Assembly: GCA_023389135.1 (NCBI GenBank)
Contig: JAEWEX010000493.1
Location: 1 to 6,669 of the forward strand
Source of the DNA: Pseudomonadota bacterium
Lineage (GTDB): Bacteria; Pseudomonadota; Alphaproteobacteria; Rhizobiales; Methylopilaceae
Reading direction: 5' to 3'
DNA: 6,669 nucleotides
Shown piece by piece: positions 6,537 through 6,669 of the stretch (positions are counted from its first letter, which is position 1; every line of letters starts with the position of its first letter). Under the pieces are notes generated by a model. That model searched no databases and was not told the origin of the DNA. It saw only the letters and a program-made list of their open reading frames with translations. A program made the translations under genes and the position numbers.

Positions 6537-6669
6537 GACGGACGATGCGACCCTCGCGGTTCACGGAAGAACAGATCATCGGGATGCTGAAGGAACAGGA
6601 GGCCGGTGCGAAGACGGCGGATGTCTGCCGCAAGCACGGCATCTCGGCAGCGACCTTCTACAAGTTCAA
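6483..6669 (+). mobile_element. Left end of an IS3-family (IS51/IS407-like) insertion sequence, truncated by window edge
   Basis: The stretch from about TGACCTGAG (6483) leads into a short 5' untranslated region and then an orfA typical of IS3-family elements. Many IS3 ends begin with TG, so TGA at 6483 or 6489 is a plausible terminus. The right end and target duplication are outside the window, so the true boundary is uncertain by about 10-30 bp. The element lies beyond the operon's last stop codon and does not break any gene visible here. Confidence 0.6.
6545..6669 (+). CDS. IS3-family transposase OrfA, N-terminal part (runs off right edge)
   Basis: The frame opens at ATG 6545 and reads MRPSRFTEEQIIGMLKEQEA, then GAKTADVCRKHGISAATFYK, to the window edge (41 codons). 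SRFTEEQII, KEQEAGAK and HGISxATFY are the hallmark of the HTH_Tnp_1 domain in OrfA of IS3-family elements, which binds the terminal inverted repeats. OrfA is usually about 85-100 residues and is fused to the DDE-containing OrfB by programmed -1 frameshifting; that part is beyond the window. No clear Shine-Dalgarno other than a GGAGACGGAC stretch (6534-6543) precedes it. Confidence 0.9.
   Translation, partial: MRPSRFTEEQIIGMLKEQEAGAKTADVCRKHGISAATFYKF

Overview
The window is GC-rich (roughly two thirds G+C by eye) with dense, translationally coupled genes, and its protein families are typical of Alphaproteobacteria such as Hyphomicrobiales or Rhodospirillales. That placement is an inference from composition and protein style; no phylogenetic marker is present.

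Layout. The first 247 bases hold the 5' quarter of a minus-strand gene for an ornithine cyclodeaminase/mu-crystallin family protein, which runs off the left edge. A 96-bp divergent intergenic region separates it from a plus-strand XRE-family regulator with a C-terminal cupin domain (344-967). A 112-bp intergenic region then precedes a plus-strand operon: a Tat-exported family-3 solute-binding protein (1080-1964), two HisM/GlnP-type permeases (1993-2661 and 2665-3330), an amino-acid-type ABC ATPase (3330-4115), a fold-type-IV (class IV) aminotransferase-like protein (4133-5047) and an MmgE/PrpD family protein (5044-6453). About 30 bp after the last stop codon, the left end of an IS3-family element begins. 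Its orfA starts at 6545 and runs off the right edge.

How the genes fit together. This looks like a self-contained import and catabolism locus: ABC uptake of a small amino- or imino-acid-like solute, then enzymes of three families that handle amino acids, imino acids or di/tricarboxylates. A sequence-specific control circuit can be read from the DNA. A perfect 12-bp palindrome, TTCGTATACGAA, sits just before the operon (994-1005), and an 11/12 copy sits in the divergent region (273-284). Both are in the short non-coding gaps around the XRE-cupin gene, which makes them good candidates for its operator.

Most notable. The class IV aminotransferase homologue aligns without gaps to active family members across the catalytic segment, yet it has Asn171 where the Schiff-base lysine should be and Ser204 where the pyridine-nitrogen glutamate should be. 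The partner solute-binding protein keeps the carboxylate-binding arginine but has Phe208 where the alpha-amino-binding aspartate normally lies. The MmgE/PrpD protein also has a substitution in its active-site loop. Together these suggest a substrate and chemistry different from ordinary amino-acid uptake and transamination. The substrate cannot be named from the sequence.
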